The notes under the pieces are model-generated. The model was not told where the DNA came from. It worked only from the letters and a program-made list of their open reading frames with translations, and did no database searches. 13,326 bases of DNA from JAXHUA01 sp034189695. GTDB taxonomy: Bacteria; Chloroflexota; Dehalococcoidia; E44-bin15. Of the stretch, positions 5,903-13,326 are shown one piece after another (the stretch's first letter is position 1; every line of letters starts with the position of its first letter). The position numbers and the translations under genes were made by a program. The DNA lies in contig JAXHUA010000107.1 in assembly GCA_034189695.1 (NCBI GenBank), forward strand, positions 1 to 13,326, in the 5' to 3' direction.

Positions 5903-6244
5903 ATGCATGAGCTTGCGATTACTCAGTGCGTGCTCGACATAGCGCTGGAGCAGGCTGAGAAGCACAAGGCGGGCAGAGTGGCCAAGATCAATCTGGTGGT
6001 CGGCGATCTGTCAGGGGTCGTGGAAGAGTGTGTTCAGTTCTACTTCCAGGTACTCAGCAAGGATACCGTCGCCAGCGAGGCGATGCTTGAGTTCGAGAGG
6101 GTGCCGACGGGGGCCCGCTGTCACGCTTGCGACTCGGAGTTCACGCTTGCCGAAACGGACTGGACGTGCCCGAAGTGCGGCAGCGACGAGATCGAGATCG
6201 TTGGCGGCAGAGAACTGTACATCGATAGCATGGAGTTGGAGTGA
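5903..6244 (+). CDS. hypA: Hydrogenase/urease nickel chaperone HypA
   Basis: This 113-residue protein delivers nickel to the hydrogenase large subunit together with HypB. It begins MHELAIT; the N-terminal Met-His-Glu is the nickel-binding site. A zinc site is formed by two CxxC motifs, C73/C76 and C89/C92. The frame is open nine codons further upstream, but an extension would bury the MHE nickel site, so the ATG at 5903 is chosen. The ribosome site is weak. The stop overlaps the hypB start by one base (TGATG). It is the first gene of the plus-strand maturation operon. Confidence 0.95.
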   Translation: MHELAITQCVLDIALEQAEKHKAGRVAKINLVVGDLSGVVEECVQFYFQVLSKDTVASEAMLEFERVPTGARCHACDSEFTLAETDWTCPKCGSDEIEIVGGRELYIDSMELE

Positions 6245-6891
6245 TGGAGATCAAAGTGCTTCAGGGTATACTGAGCGCCAATGACCGCATAGCGGAGAGG
6301 AACCGGCGCTTGTTGAATGACAAGGGCGTCTTCGCTCTGAACCTGATGGCTTCGCCCGGGGCTGGGAAGACCAGTCTCCTGCTGGAGACAATACGAAGAC
6401 TGAAGGGGAAGGTGAGTATCGCCGTGGTCGAGGCTGATATCGCCTCGAACCTCGATGCCGACAGGATAGCCAAGGAGGGCGTGGCGGCGCTTCAGATCAA
6501 CACCGGCGGAGCCTGCCACGTCGATGCCAACATGTTGAACAATGCTCTGGAGAGCATGGACCTCGAAGGCGTGGACCTGCTCATCCTTGAGAATGTCGGC
6601 AACCTTGTGTGCCCTGCCGAGTTCTACCTGGGAGTGGACAAAAACGCGATGATCGCCAGCGTACCTGAGGGCGATGACAAGCCTTACAAGTATCCCCTGA
6701 TGTTCGGCCAGTCAAACGTGGTGCTGGTGAACAAGATAGACCTGCTTCCTTACCTCGACTTTGACTTCGACAACTTCACCAGAGGACTGAGTGTTGTCAA
6801 TCGTGGGGCGACGCTCATTCGTATTTCATGCAAGACGGGAGATGGGATCGACGACTGGATCTCCTGGCTGCTGGCAGAGATGAAGAGATAG
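6244..6891 (+). CDS. hypB: Hydrogenase nickel-incorporation GTPase HypB
   Basis: This 215-residue SIMIBI-class GTPase drives nickel insertion with HypA. The Walker A motif is SPGAGKT (37-43), with ENVGN (116-120) and NKID (163-166) for the guanine. The metal site shared at the dimer interface is C91-H92 (GGACHVD) with C123 (NLVCP). It has neither the N-terminal CCxxC high-affinity nickel site nor a histidine-rich stretch, so it is the short, non-storage form. The ATG at 6244 is preferred because it couples to the hypA stop; an in-frame GTG at 6241 is also possible. A 182-base gap follows before hypF. Confidence 0.96.
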   Translation: MEIKVLQGILSANDRIAERNRRLLNDKGVFALNLMASPGAGKTSLLLETIRRLKGKVSIAVVEADIASNLDADRIAKEGVAALQINTGGACHVDANMLNNALESMDLEGVDLLILENVGNLVCPAEFYLGVDKNAMIASVPEGDDKPYKYPLMFGQSNVVLVNKIDLLPYLDFDFDNFTRGLSVVNRGATLIRISCKTGDGIDDWISWLLAEMKR

Positions 6892-7073
6892 GGCGGCCGT
6901 CACGGGCCACGGCTGGAGTGCCTCATGTGGGGAGGAAGGGCTCCGCGCTGCGACTGCCTGAACGGCCTCGCTGCAGAACTGACAGTTCGTCCCAGTGCGC
7001 TGCGACAGGACGACGTGTCCGTGGGGCGGGAGTCGGAAAGCGGCGTGCACAGGGCGGCCATCATACGCAGGCA
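6892..7073 (+). other. 182-base hypB-hypF gap with a 13-base palindrome
   Basis: The frame of hypF stays open through the whole gap (from 6828), but the 82-residue extension would overlap hypB and looks unlike HypF, so I treat the gap as non-coding. It contains the perfect palindrome GAACTG-A-CAGTTC at 6976-6988 and a weaker GGAC-N5-GTCC at 7008-7020. No convincing promoter or terminator was found. It is the largest break in the otherwise compact hyp operon. Confidence 0.5.
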
Positions 7074-9362
7074 ATGACTACAGCACATGCTACCAAGTTG
7101 CTCCGCATCAGTGTTCGGGGCGTCGTCCAGGGCGTCGGCTTCAGGCCATTCGTGTACCAGCTTGCTGGGAAGCACGACCTGAAAGGCTGGGTGCTGAACA
7201 GCTCGGGCGATGTCAGGATCGAGGTGGAAGGCGCCCAGAAGGCGCTGGACCGGTTCGTGAGAGAGCTCAGGGAATGCGCTCCGCCTCTGGCACGGATTGA
7301 GGCTGTGTCAGCGGAGAGCGGCGCGCCCGTAGGCTACCGCGACTTCGAAATACGCCACAGCCTTGCCGAGGAGGGCAAGTACCAGCTTGTGTCACCTGAT
7401 ATTGCGACGTGCGATGCATGCCGCAGGGAACTCCTCTCGCCTGAGGACCGGCGCTACCGCTACCCCTTCACGAACTGCACCAACTGCGGGCCTCGCTTCA
7501 CCATAATCGAGGACATACCCTACGACCGCCCCAACACCACCATGCGGCAATTCATCATGTGCCCCGACTGCCAGCGTGAGTATGATGACCCTCAGGACCG
7601 GCGGTTTCATGCCCAACCCAACGCCTGTCCGGTGTGCGGTCCCTCTCTTCAGTTGACAGACGGCGACGGGAATCCCGTCCCGTGTGACGACGTCATCGCC
7701 GCCGCCAGCGAGTTGCTGAAAGGGGGGAAGGTCCTGGCGGTGAAGGGGTTGGGCGGCTTCCATCTCGCCTGCGATGCGACCAGCGACGAAGCGGTGCGGT
7801 TGCTGAGGGCCAGGAAGAGACGCCCGTACAAGCCGCTGGCGATAATGCTCGACACGATGGAAAGCGTCGGGAAGCATTGCGTGGTCTCGACTGAGGAAGA
7901 GAAGCTGTTCACCTCACCCCAGTGCCCCATTGTGCTGGTCAGATGGAAAGAGGATTCCCCTGTTTCACGGGAGGTGGCGCCGGGTTTGAGGCACCTGGGG
8001 GTGATGCTGCCTTACACCCCGCTGCACCACGTATTGCTCCGGGAAACCGGCTTGCCTCTGGTAATGACGAGCGGGAATATCAGCGAGGAGCCGATAGCCA
8101 AGGACAACGATGAAGCGCTCCGCAGGCTCAGGGGTATCGCGGACTTCTTCGTTCTGCACAATCGGGACATTCACGCCCGCTACGACGACAGTGTGGCCAT
8201 TGTGGAGATGGGCAGGCCGTGCCTGACGCGGCGGGCTCGGGGCTATGCGCCGTACCCGGTGCATCTGGGCTTCAAGGCACGACAGGTGCTTGCGTGTGGC
8301 GCTGAGCTCAAGAACACGTTCTGCATTACGAAGGACAACTACGCGTTCGTCAGCCAGCACATCGGCGATATGGAGAACCTGGAGACGCTCGAGCATTTCG
8401 AAGATACCATTGGACTGTACAAGCGTCTCTTCCGGCTGGAGCCGGAAGCCCTGGCGCACGACCTGCACCCCGAGTACCTGTCGACCAAGTATGCCAAGGA
8501 GCGCCCGGGCGGGCTGCCGTTGATTGGGGTGCAGCACCACCATGCCCACGTGGTGAGTTGCATGGTGGAGAATGGTGTTGACCAGCCGGTTATCGGGGTG
8601 GCTCTCGATGGAACGGGCTACGGGTCTGACGGCACGATCTGGGGGGGCGAGTTCCTTGTCGCCGACTACCGCCGCTTTGAACGCGTGGGCCATCTTGAGT
8701 ACGTACCCATGCCCGGGGGTGCTGCGGCGGTTCAGAGGCCCTATCGCATGGCCTTCTCCTACCTTCACACGCTTCTGGGAGACGTAGCTGTCGACGAGCT
8801 GGCCTTCTTGCGCGACATCGATGAGCAAGAGAAAGAGATAATGAGGCGGCAGATCGAGAGGAAGGTCAACTCACCTCTGACGTCAAGCTGCGGGCGGCTG
8901 TTCGACGGTGTGTCGGCGCTACTGGGCGTGAGGGGAACGGTGGACTACGAGGCTCAGGCCGCTGTGGAGTTGGAAATGGCCGCGCTTGAGGAGACTGACG
9001 GCACCGAGCCCTATCCCTATGGCATATCAGAGGAAGGTGGCGTTAGAATTGTGCGGCTCAGGGATATGTTCGAGGCGATTGTGCGTGACGTTGGGCGTCT
9101 TCCCGTCGGCGTCATCTCGCTCAGATTCCATCACACGGTAGCGCGGATGGTAGCCGAGATGTGTCATTCGATTTCTCGGGAGAGAGACCTGAGAAGGGTG
9201 GCGTTGAGCGGCGGCGTATTGCAGAACCGGCTGCTGTTGAGGCTGGCTGTGGATGCCTTGCAGCGGGATGGCTTCGAGGTATTGACGCATTCCCAGGTGC
9301 CGACCAACGACGGGGGGATCTCGCTGGGGCAGGCGGTCATAGCCTCTCTGGAGCTGGAATGA
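7074..9362 (+). CDS. hypF: Carbamoyltransferase HypF
   Basis: This 762-residue enzyme uses carbamoyl phosphate and ATP to make the carbamoyl group that HypE turns into the cyanide ligands. Its four modules are complete. First is an acylphosphatase-like domain (about 8-97) with VQGVGFRPF (18-26). Next come zinc fingers (C113/C116, C135/C138, C163/C166, C185/C188). A YrdC-like carbamoyl-AMP domain (about 200-385) carries KPLAIML and TSGNISEEP. Last is a Kae1-like domain (about 400-760) with VQHHHAHV (486-493), LDGTGYG (511-517) and LSGGVLQN (711-718). Length is typical. The ATG at 7074 is chosen because residue 8 onwards aligns with the usual HypF start. Its ribosome site (GCAGGC) is poor. The cysteine-rich active sites look intact. 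Confidence 0.95.
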   Translation: MTTAHATKLLRISVRGVVQGVGFRPFVYQLAGKHDLKGWVLNSSGDVRIEVEGAQKALDRFVRELRECAPPLARIEAVSAESGAPVGYRDFEIRHSLAEEGKYQLVSPDIATCDACRRELLSPEDRRYRYPFTNCTNCGPRFTIIEDIPYDRPNTTMRQFIMCPDCQREYDDPQDRRFHAQPNACPVCGPSLQLTDGDGNPVPCDDVIAAASELLKGGKVLAVKGLGGFHLACDATSDEAVRLLRARKRRPYKPLAIMLDTMESVGKHCVVSTEEEKLFTSPQCPIVLVRWKEDSPVSREVAPGLRHLGVMLPYTPLHHVLLRETGLPLVMTSGNISEEPIAKDNDEALRRLRGIADFFVLHNRDIHARYDDSVAIVEMGRPCLTRRARGYAPYPVHLGFKARQVLACGAELKNTFCITKDNYAFVSQHIGDMENLETLEHFEDTIGLYKRLFRLEPEALAHDLHPEYLSTKYAKERPGGLPLIGVQHHHAHVVSCMVENGVDQPVIGVALDGTGYGSDGTIWGGEFLVADYRRFERVGHLEYVPMPGGAAAVQRPYRMAFSYLHTLLGDVAVDELAFLRDIDEQEKEIMRRQIERKVNSPLTSSCGRLFDGVSALLGVRGTVDYEAQAAVELEMAALEETDGTEPYPYGISEEGGVRIVRLRDMFEAIVRDVGRLPVGVISLRFHHTVARMVAEMCHSISRERDLRRVALSGGVLQNRLLLRLAVDALQRDGFEVLTHSQVPTNDGGISLGQAVIASLELE

Positions 9363-9419
9363 ATGAGTGTGGGAGAACACGCGGGAAACTGGGGCCAGAT
9401 GCGCGTGGAACCATCTTAG
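9363..9419 (+). CDS. Possible 18-codon mini-ORF between hypF and hypC
   Basis: An ATG follows directly after the hypF TGA (TGAATG), and the frame runs 18 codons to a TAG at 9417-9419, overlapping the start of the hypC ribosome site. The peptide MSVGEHAGNWGQMRVEPS resembles nothing I know. It may merely carry ribosomes from hypF to hypC, or it may be chance. Low confidence as a gene. Confidence 0.2.
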   Translation: MSVGEHAGNWGQMRVEPS

Positions 9420-9429
9420 AGGGTGAGTT

Positions 9430-9654
9430 ATGTGTCTAGCAGTACCGGTGCAGGTTAAGTCGATAGACGGGGGCGAAGCGGAGGTCGAGTTTGGGGGGAT
9501 CAAGCAGAAGATATCCATCGTGCTTACGCCCGAGGTGAGAGTGGGTGACTACGTTCTTCTTCACACCGGCTATGCCATCAGCCTGATTGATGAGGAAGAG
9601 GCCAAGGAGACGATCAAAATCTTCGAGGAATTGGCACTGCTCGAAGATGCCTGA
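9430..9654 (+). CDS. hypC: Hydrogenase assembly chaperone HypC
   Basis: This 74-residue chaperone carries the Fe(CN)2CO group, with HypD, to the large-subunit precursor. It starts MCLAVP, giving the essential cysteine at position 2 (exposed after Met removal), and has HTGYA (45-49), the family's H-x-G-[FY]-A motif. It is the usual size. The ribosome site GAGGGTGA lies close before the ATG. It lies 67 bases after hypF and 77 bases before hypD. As the only HypC homologue in the window, it probably serves the Mvh hydrogenase. Confidence 0.95.
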   Translation: MCLAVPVQVKSIDGGEAEVEFGGIKQKISIVLTPEVRVGDYVLLHTGYAISLIDEEEAKETIKIFEELALLEDA

Positions 9655-9731
9655 CTTCGCATGCCCCTTTCAGGTCAGGCGACCGGCCCCGGCTGCCTGG
9701 TGGAGCCGTGAAGGGGATTCGTTCAGTTGAT

Positions 9732-10817
9732 ATGAGATTCATCGACGAGTACCGGGACGCCGCGCTGGCCAGGACTCTGGTCAAGCGAATCAACCGCCAT
9801 TCGACGAGGCCGGTCAGGCTGATGGAGTTCTGCGGTGGGCACACCGTCACCATCATGAAGCACGGCATACGTCAGCTCCTTCCAGAGACGGTGGAGATGC
9901 TCTCGGGGCCCGGCTGCCCGGTGTGTGTGACCGCCAACGGGGACCTGGACAAGGCTATCGCGCTTGCCGAGCAGCCCGGCGTTATTGTGACCTCCTTCGG
10001 CGACATGCTCAGGGTCCCAGGCAGCCGTTCCAGCTTGCAGAAGGCCAGGGCTGGTGGCGCCGACGTACGGGTGGTGTACTCGACCCTGGATGCCCTAGAG
10101 ATCGCCAGGGACAACAGGGCGAAGAAGGTGGTCTTCATCGGCGTGGGCTTCGAGACCACCGCCCCGACCATCGCCGCCTCTGTTCTCAAGGCTGATGAGG
10201 AGGGCGTCGCCAACTACTGCGTCCTCTCCCTTCACAAGCTGTGCCCGCCGGTTATCAAGGCCCTGCTCGATTCGGGAGAGGTGAAGCTCAACGGGCTGGT
10301 CTGCCCGGGGCACGTCAGCTCCGTCATCGGCTCCCGCCCGTGGGAGTTCGCAGCTCACGACTATGGCATCGCCTGCGTGGTCGCCGGATTCGAGCCGCTG
10401 GATGTCCTGCAATCGGTCGACATGCTGGTGGGTCAGCTTGAGCGTGGCGAGCCGACGGTCGAGATCGCCTACAGCCGGGGCGTGAGCCGTGAGGGCAATA
10501 CCACTGCTCAGAAGATGATGGCAAGGGTCTTCGAACCGTGTCCGGCGAGCTGGCGCGGCATGGGTTCGGTTCCCGGCAGCGGCCTGCGGTTCCGCGAGGA
10601 GTACGGGAAGTACGATGCGGAGCGCGTCTTCGACATCGACCCCGGGCCGACGCTTGAGCACAAAGGCTGTATCTGCGGCGACGTGCTGAGAGGGGTGAAG
10701 ACACCGCTCGACTGCAAGCTGTTCCGTGTGACATGCACGCCGGAGCACCCGGTGGGGCCCTGCATGGTATCCTCTGAGGGAAGCTGCGCCAGCTACTATC
10801 ATTATGAAAGTGCCTGA
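9732..10817 (+). CDS. hypD: Hydrogenase maturation Fe-S protein HypD
   Basis: This 361-residue scaffold, with HypC, is where the Fe atom receives its CN and CO ligands. Conserved elements are FCGGHT (33-38), GPGCPVC with C62 and C65, GFETTAP (139-145) and CPGHVSSVIG (191-200). The C-terminal cysteines C313, C315, C328, C335, C344 and C352 include the ligands of its [4Fe-4S] cluster. I chose ATG 9732 because MRFIDEYRD matches the usual HypD N-terminus; a GTG at 9708 in frame would add eight residues and has a nearer GGTGGAG, so it remains possible. The 3' end overlaps hypE by 14 bases, implying coupled translation. Confidence 0.94.
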   Translation: MRFIDEYRDAALARTLVKRINRHSTRPVRLMEFCGGHTVTIMKHGIRQLLPETVEMLSGPGCPVCVTANGDLDKAIALAEQPGVIVTSFGDMLRVPGSRSSLQKARAGGADVRVVYSTLDALEIARDNRAKKVVFIGVGFETTAPTIAASVLKADEEGVANYCVLSLHKLCPPVIKALLDSGEVKLNGLVCPGHVSSVIGSRPWEFAAHDYGIACVVAGFEPLDVLQSVDMLVGQLERGEPTVEIAYSRGVSREGNTTAQKMMARVFEPCPASWRGMGSVPGSGLRFREEYGKYDAERVFDIDPGPTLEHKGCICGDVLRGVKTPLDCKLFRVTCTPEHPVGPCMVSSEGSCASYYHYESA

Positions 10818-11820
10818 GGACGAGAGAATACTCCTGGCCCACGGCAGCGGTGGGAAGCTGAGCCACGACCTCGTGGAGAAGGGCTTTCTGCCCTCCTTCG
10901 ACAACCCCTTGCTCTCCAGGCTGGATGACTCCGCCGTGTTCGACGTGAAGGGGCGGCTGGCTTTCACCACCGACAGCTACATTGTCACCCCGATATTCTT
11001 CGCCGGTGGCGACATCGGCAAGCTGGCCGTGTGCGGCACAGTGAACGACCTGGCGATGAGCGGTGCCACCCCGCTGTACCTGAGTACATCGTTCATCATC
11101 GAGGAGGGGTTCCTCCTGGCTGACCTGGCGCGCATTGTGACGTCGATCAAGCAGGCGGTGGATGAGGCCGGGGCGAAGGTGGTAACCGGCGATACGAAGG
11201 TGGTGAACCGCGGCAGCGCTGACGGCGTGTTCATCAACACGGCCGGGGTAGGCGTGATACCGGAGGGAATCGACATCTCCGGCTCGAACGCCAGGGCGGG
11301 CGACGCGGTCATCTTGAGCGGCCCCATCGGCGAGCACGGAGTGGCCATAATGAGCGAGCGTGAAGGCCTGAAGTTCGCCAGCCCGGTGCAGAGCGATTGC
11401 GCACCGCTCAACAGGCTGGTGTCCGATATGCTGGACGTGTCGCGCGAAATCCACTGTCTTCGCGACCCGACACGCGGTGGGCTGGCTACCACCCTCAACG
11501 AGTTCGCTGCGCAGTCCGGTGTGGGGGTCCTCATCAGAGAGGACGCAATCCCGGTGAGCGATGCGGTGCGGGCCGCATGCGAGATGCTGGGTCTTGATCC
11601 CCTCTACGTGGCCAACGAGGGCAGGCTGGTGGCGGTGGTCGGCCCTGGGGATGTCGAGCAGCTGCTGGACAGGATGCGCGCCAACAAGTACGGGCGCGGG
11701 GCAGCCGTCATCGGCGAGGTCACCGACGACCACCCGGGGAAGGTCGTGCTGCGGACAACGCTCGGGGCCTCGCGTATCGTCGACATGCTTGTCGGCGAGT
11801 TGCTGCCCCGGATTTGCTGA
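10804..11820 (+). CDS. hypE: Hydrogenase maturation carbamoyl dehydratase HypE
   Basis: This 338-residue PurM-like ATPase dehydrates the carbamoyl group on its C-terminal cysteine to a thiocyanate, the source of cyanide. The essential tail PRIC ends at C338, the last residue. Other family motifs are HGSGGK (13-18), DDSAV (41-45), TTDSYIVTP (55-63), NDLAMSGA (81-88), TGDTKVV (128-134) and RDPTRGG (220-226). Length is typical. It overlaps hypD by 14 bases and is the last gene of the operon. Only 71 bases separate it from a convergent gene, and I see no clear terminator there. Confidence 0.96.
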   Translation: MKVPEDERILLAHGSGGKLSHDLVEKGFLPSFDNPLLSRLDDSAVFDVKGRLAFTTDSYIVTPIFFAGGDIGKLAVCGTVNDLAMSGATPLYLSTSFIIEEGFLLADLARIVTSIKQAVDEAGAKVVTGDTKVVNRGSADGVFINTAGVGVIPEGIDISGSNARAGDAVILSGPIGEHGVAIMSEREGLKFASPVQSDCAPLNRLVSDMLDVSREIHCLRDPTRGGLATTLNEFAAQSGVGVLIREDAIPVSDAVRAACEMLGLDPLYVANEGRLVAVVGPGDVEQLLDRMRANKYGRGAAVIGEVTDDHPGKVVLRTTLGASRIVDMLVGELLPRIC

Positions 11821-11891
11821 ACCGGGGGTATTATCCTTCCTGGCTCCCACGCGTCACGTACAAGCGACATGGAGTCCTCTATCTAGAACGG
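11821..11891. other. Convergent gap between hypE and the SnoaL-like gene
   Basis: These 71 bases separate two converging genes. I found no clear hairpin with a U-run in either direction, so termination here is either Rho-dependent or occurs inside the neighbouring gene. Confidence 0.4.
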
Positions 11892-12323
11892 CTATGTTGG
11901 GAATGCTTCGCCATCTTCCTGTCCAGCAGCTGGCAGGGACCCGTGTTCCAGTACGATAAGCCACCTTTTGCCCCGCTGCTCCAGCACGTTAGTCAGCCTT
12001 ACTTTCAAGCTGATGTCCCGACCGCTAGCCTTCAGGTTAAGACTCAGGTCAGCTGCGACCCATGCCACTGAACTTGCCGCTGAGACCGAATACCAGCCGA
12101 AATTGAATGATGCATCCTCGAACTGTGCGACGTCACGTTCGAAGAGGGCCCTGATTTCGCCTGGTCCTACGCGCTTCTCATCCCGTCCTGTCCCAACCAC
12201 AACCACGTCAGGATCTGGCGCGTACAGTCTCATCAGCGCATCCACATCCCGCTTGACAAATGCTTCCATTGACTGGTTCACGACGTTCATCACTTCAGCT
12301 TCTGTCTTCGGCTCTGCTTTCAT
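11892..12323 (-). CDS. SnoaL/NTF2-like domain protein (DUF4440-type)
   Basis: This 143-residue protein has the NTF2-like cone fold pattern. A first helix with FVKRDVDALMRLYAPDPDVVVVG (split: FVKRDVDAL at 22-30, then LYAPDPDVVVVG at 33-44) is followed by alternating strands ending in WLIVLEHGS (about 120-128). Such proteins form dimers with a central pocket; functions range from isomerases to binding proteins, and the substrate here is unknown. The ATG at 12323 has a GGAAG ribosome site close by. It is convergent with hypE and lies downstream of another SnoaL-like gene, with a 153-base gap. There is no visible link to hydrogenase function. Confidence 0.72.
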   Translation of the reverse strand: MKAEPKTEAEVMNVVNQSMEAFVKRDVDALMRLYAPDPDVVVVGTGRDEKRVGPGEIRALFERDVAQFEDASFNFGWYSVSAASSVAWVAADLSLNLKASGRDISLKVRLTNVLEQRGKRWLIVLEHGSLPAAGQEDGEAFPT

Positions 12324-12372
12324 AGTCTTCCAGCTCTCCCCCTATCGGTATTGGCAGACCAGACCAGTTCAA

Positions 12373-12394
12373 GACTGAGGGTTGCCTCATAGTC
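12373..12394. repeat. Hairpin-forming inverted repeat between the two SnoaL-like genes
   Basis: GACTGAGG and CCTC-AT-AGTC pair over 8 bases with a two-base bulge and a GTTG loop. It lies between the end of the second SnoaL-like gene (12477) and the start of the first (12323). It could be a weak terminator or processing site; no strong U-run follows on the minus strand. Confidence 0.3.
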
Positions 12395-12476
12395 AGGAGC
12401 AGCGCACGCCAGGCATGGGAGAATTGACTACTGACCTTGTCCAGTAACCTCAATGTGCCCAGTTCTCCCCGACGGT

Positions 12477-12908
12477 TCAGGCCCTCGGTGGCGGCGTGAC
12501 GCCAAACTGCTGGAGCAGGCCCAGGTAGTCCTTGTACTCGAATACTTCGACACCCTTGCCATCTTTCAGGTGAATAAACAAGCCCCCTCTCATAACCACC
12601 TCTTTGCCTGTGGGTGGGACCGGCAGCGCCGGCGATTCGCCAGTATGCTTCATGCGCCAGGTAGACCGGAGCGCCACAGTGTTGCCCTCGCCAATCATCT
12701 CCTCCCAGTCAAACTGGATATCGGTATACGCCTGGCGTGCCGCGAGGACATGCTGCTTGTACTCGGTCAGCCCCTTGACGTCCGGCTGAGGAGGGCGATG
12801 AATGACAACGTCAGGGGCATACAGCTCGTCCAGGGCCTCGAGGTTGCCTCTGTAGTAGGCCTCCTCCAATGCCGAACGGTACCTCGCTTTGAATTCCTCG
12901 AGTGACAT
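12477..12908 (-). CDS. SnoaL-like / ester cyclase family protein
   Basis: This 143-residue NTF2-like protein resembles the SnoaL-like polyketide cyclase/ester cyclase group: YYRGNLEALDELYAPDVVIH (18-37), a middle GLTEYKQHV helix, then VALRSTWRMKHTG (about 78-90) and a late strand GGLFIHLKDGKGVEVFEYKD (about 108-127). The chemistry is not predictable; many members are uncharacterised. The ATG at 12908 has a strong GGAAGGAGA ribosome site. It is read in the same direction as the neighbouring dehydrogenase remnant, 36 bases upstream, so the two may be, or may have been, cotranscribed. It differs clearly from the other SnoaL-like protein next to it, so it is not a recent duplicate. Confidence 0.75.
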   Translation of the reverse strand: MSLEEFKARYRSALEEAYYRGNLEALDELYAPDVVIHRPPQPDVKGLTEYKQHVLAARQAYTDIQFDWEEMIGEGNTVALRSTWRMKHTGESPALPVPPTGKEVVMRGGLFIHLKDGKGVEVFEYKDYLGLLQQFGVTPPPRA

Positions 12909-12944
12909 TCAGATTCTCCTTCCGTTTGTGTCCCGTGCGGAGCC

Positions 12945-13326
12945 TCATTGCCCGACTTGCTGCGCCTTCCGTATGTCCCGGCTCATCATCCAGTCAACCA
13001 GCCCGGGGAACAGGCGTTTGACCGCGAAGGTGAACTTGCCGTCGAAGCTGGGAATGATGAGGAACTGACGTCGCTCCATGCCTTTGATGAGGGCTCGGGC
13101 CACGTCGTCGGGCTGCATGAGCTTCGCCCGCGCGGAGACCGCCTTCGTTTCCGGGGGTTTGGTCCTGTTCTCTTCGCGGAGGCCCGGCGTGTCCGTATCC
13201 GGCGGTATGGTAAAGCCCGGTAATGCACGGGATCGTGATCTCGGTGTCATAAGTCTTGATCAGTTCTTTGAGATTAATGTTCAAGGCCCCGAACAGCATG
13301 GACAAGCCTGAAGCGGTCTCGCCCGC
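12945..13326 (-). pseudogene. C-terminal part of a short-chain dehydrogenase/reductase, apparently frame-disrupted
   Basis: From about 13205 down to 12945 one frame gives a good SDR C-terminus: PPDTDTPGLREENRTKPPET, then a PDDVARALIKGMER helix and FLIIPSFDGKF, like the ketodihydrosphingosine-reductase-type SDRs. Upstream, this frame has stops at 13283-13281 and 13262-13260, so it cannot extend through the catalytic region. A second frame carries LKELIKTYDTEITI (13272-13231), which looks like the helix and strand that normally precede PPDTDTPG, but 25 bases separate the two where about 6 are expected. A third frame shows HAVRGL (about 13300-13283), again as expected just after the active-site Tyr-Lys. 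This pattern implies several indels: a decaying gene or poor sequence near a contig end. The N-terminal Rossmann part lies outside the window. Confidence 0.6.

Noticed and set aside
6828..7073. 82-residue N-terminal extension of HypF
   Set aside because: It overlaps hypB, is low in family resemblance, and would push the acylphosphatase domain away from its normal N-terminal position.
7965..8828. 287-residue minus-strand open frame opposite hypF
   Set aside because: Shadow of hypF; no domain pattern and no plausible ribosome site or context.
9708..9731. GTG start for HypD eight codons upstream
   Set aside because: MRFIDEY at 9732 matches the usual HypD start; the GTG is kept only as an alternative because it has a nearer ribosome site.
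10324..11850. 508-residue minus-strand open frame opposite hypD and hypE
   Set aside because: It is antisense to two genes with complete catalytic motifs, and its composition (runs of Arg, Ser, His) is typical of a codon shadow.
1..13326. CRISPR arrays, tRNA/rRNA genes, insertion sequences or att sites
   Set aside because: No regularly spaced repeats, cloverleaf-like segments, transposase motifs or flanking long repeats were seen by eye.

Overview
The window is a [NiFe]-hydrogenase locus: one operon for a cytoplasmic Mvh-type (group 3c-like) hydrogenase and, facing the other way, a complete hypABFCDE set for building its metal centre. High G+C, tight translational coupling and sigma-70-like promoters point to a bacterium. 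The combination recalls anaerobic Chloroflexota (Dehalococcoidia) or deltaproteobacterial lineages, but that placement is an inference from gene content and not a demonstrated match.

Left part, minus strand (reading 5625 down to 1): a 93-residue winged-helix regulator, a 384-base spacer rich in inverted repeats, then mvhG (small subunit), mvhA (catalytic large subunit), a 598-residue NAD(P)/FAD/Fe-S oxidoreductase of the GltD/NfnB type, a hydrogenase maturation endopeptidase and mvhD, which runs off the left edge. The last four genes are linked by overlaps or a 15-base gap. MvhG/MvhA should oxidise or make H2. MvhD and the flavoprotein are candidate outlets to NAD(P), ferredoxin or a heterodisulfide-reductase-type partner. 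The protease should trim the 27-residue tail of MvhA.

Centre, plus strand (5851-11820): a divergent control region, then hypA and hypB (Ni delivery), hypF, hypC, hypD and hypE (synthesis of the Fe(CN)2CO group). Key residues that I could check in all six proteins are present, so the maturation set looks functional. No Tat signal is visible on the small subunit, consistent with a cytoplasmic enzyme.

Right part, minus strand (13326 down to 11892): the C-terminal part of a short-chain dehydrogenase whose upstream reading frame looks broken, followed by two small SnoaL/NTF2-like proteins. They converge on hypE and appear unrelated to hydrogen metabolism.

The most interesting feature is the GltD-like flavoprotein with several Fe-S clusters built into the mvh operon. 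It suggests a hydrogenase with its own pyridine-nucleotide module, possibly electron-bifurcating. What lies left of base 1 (for example an hdrA) would decide much of this. No tRNA, rRNA, CRISPR array or insertion sequence was seen.
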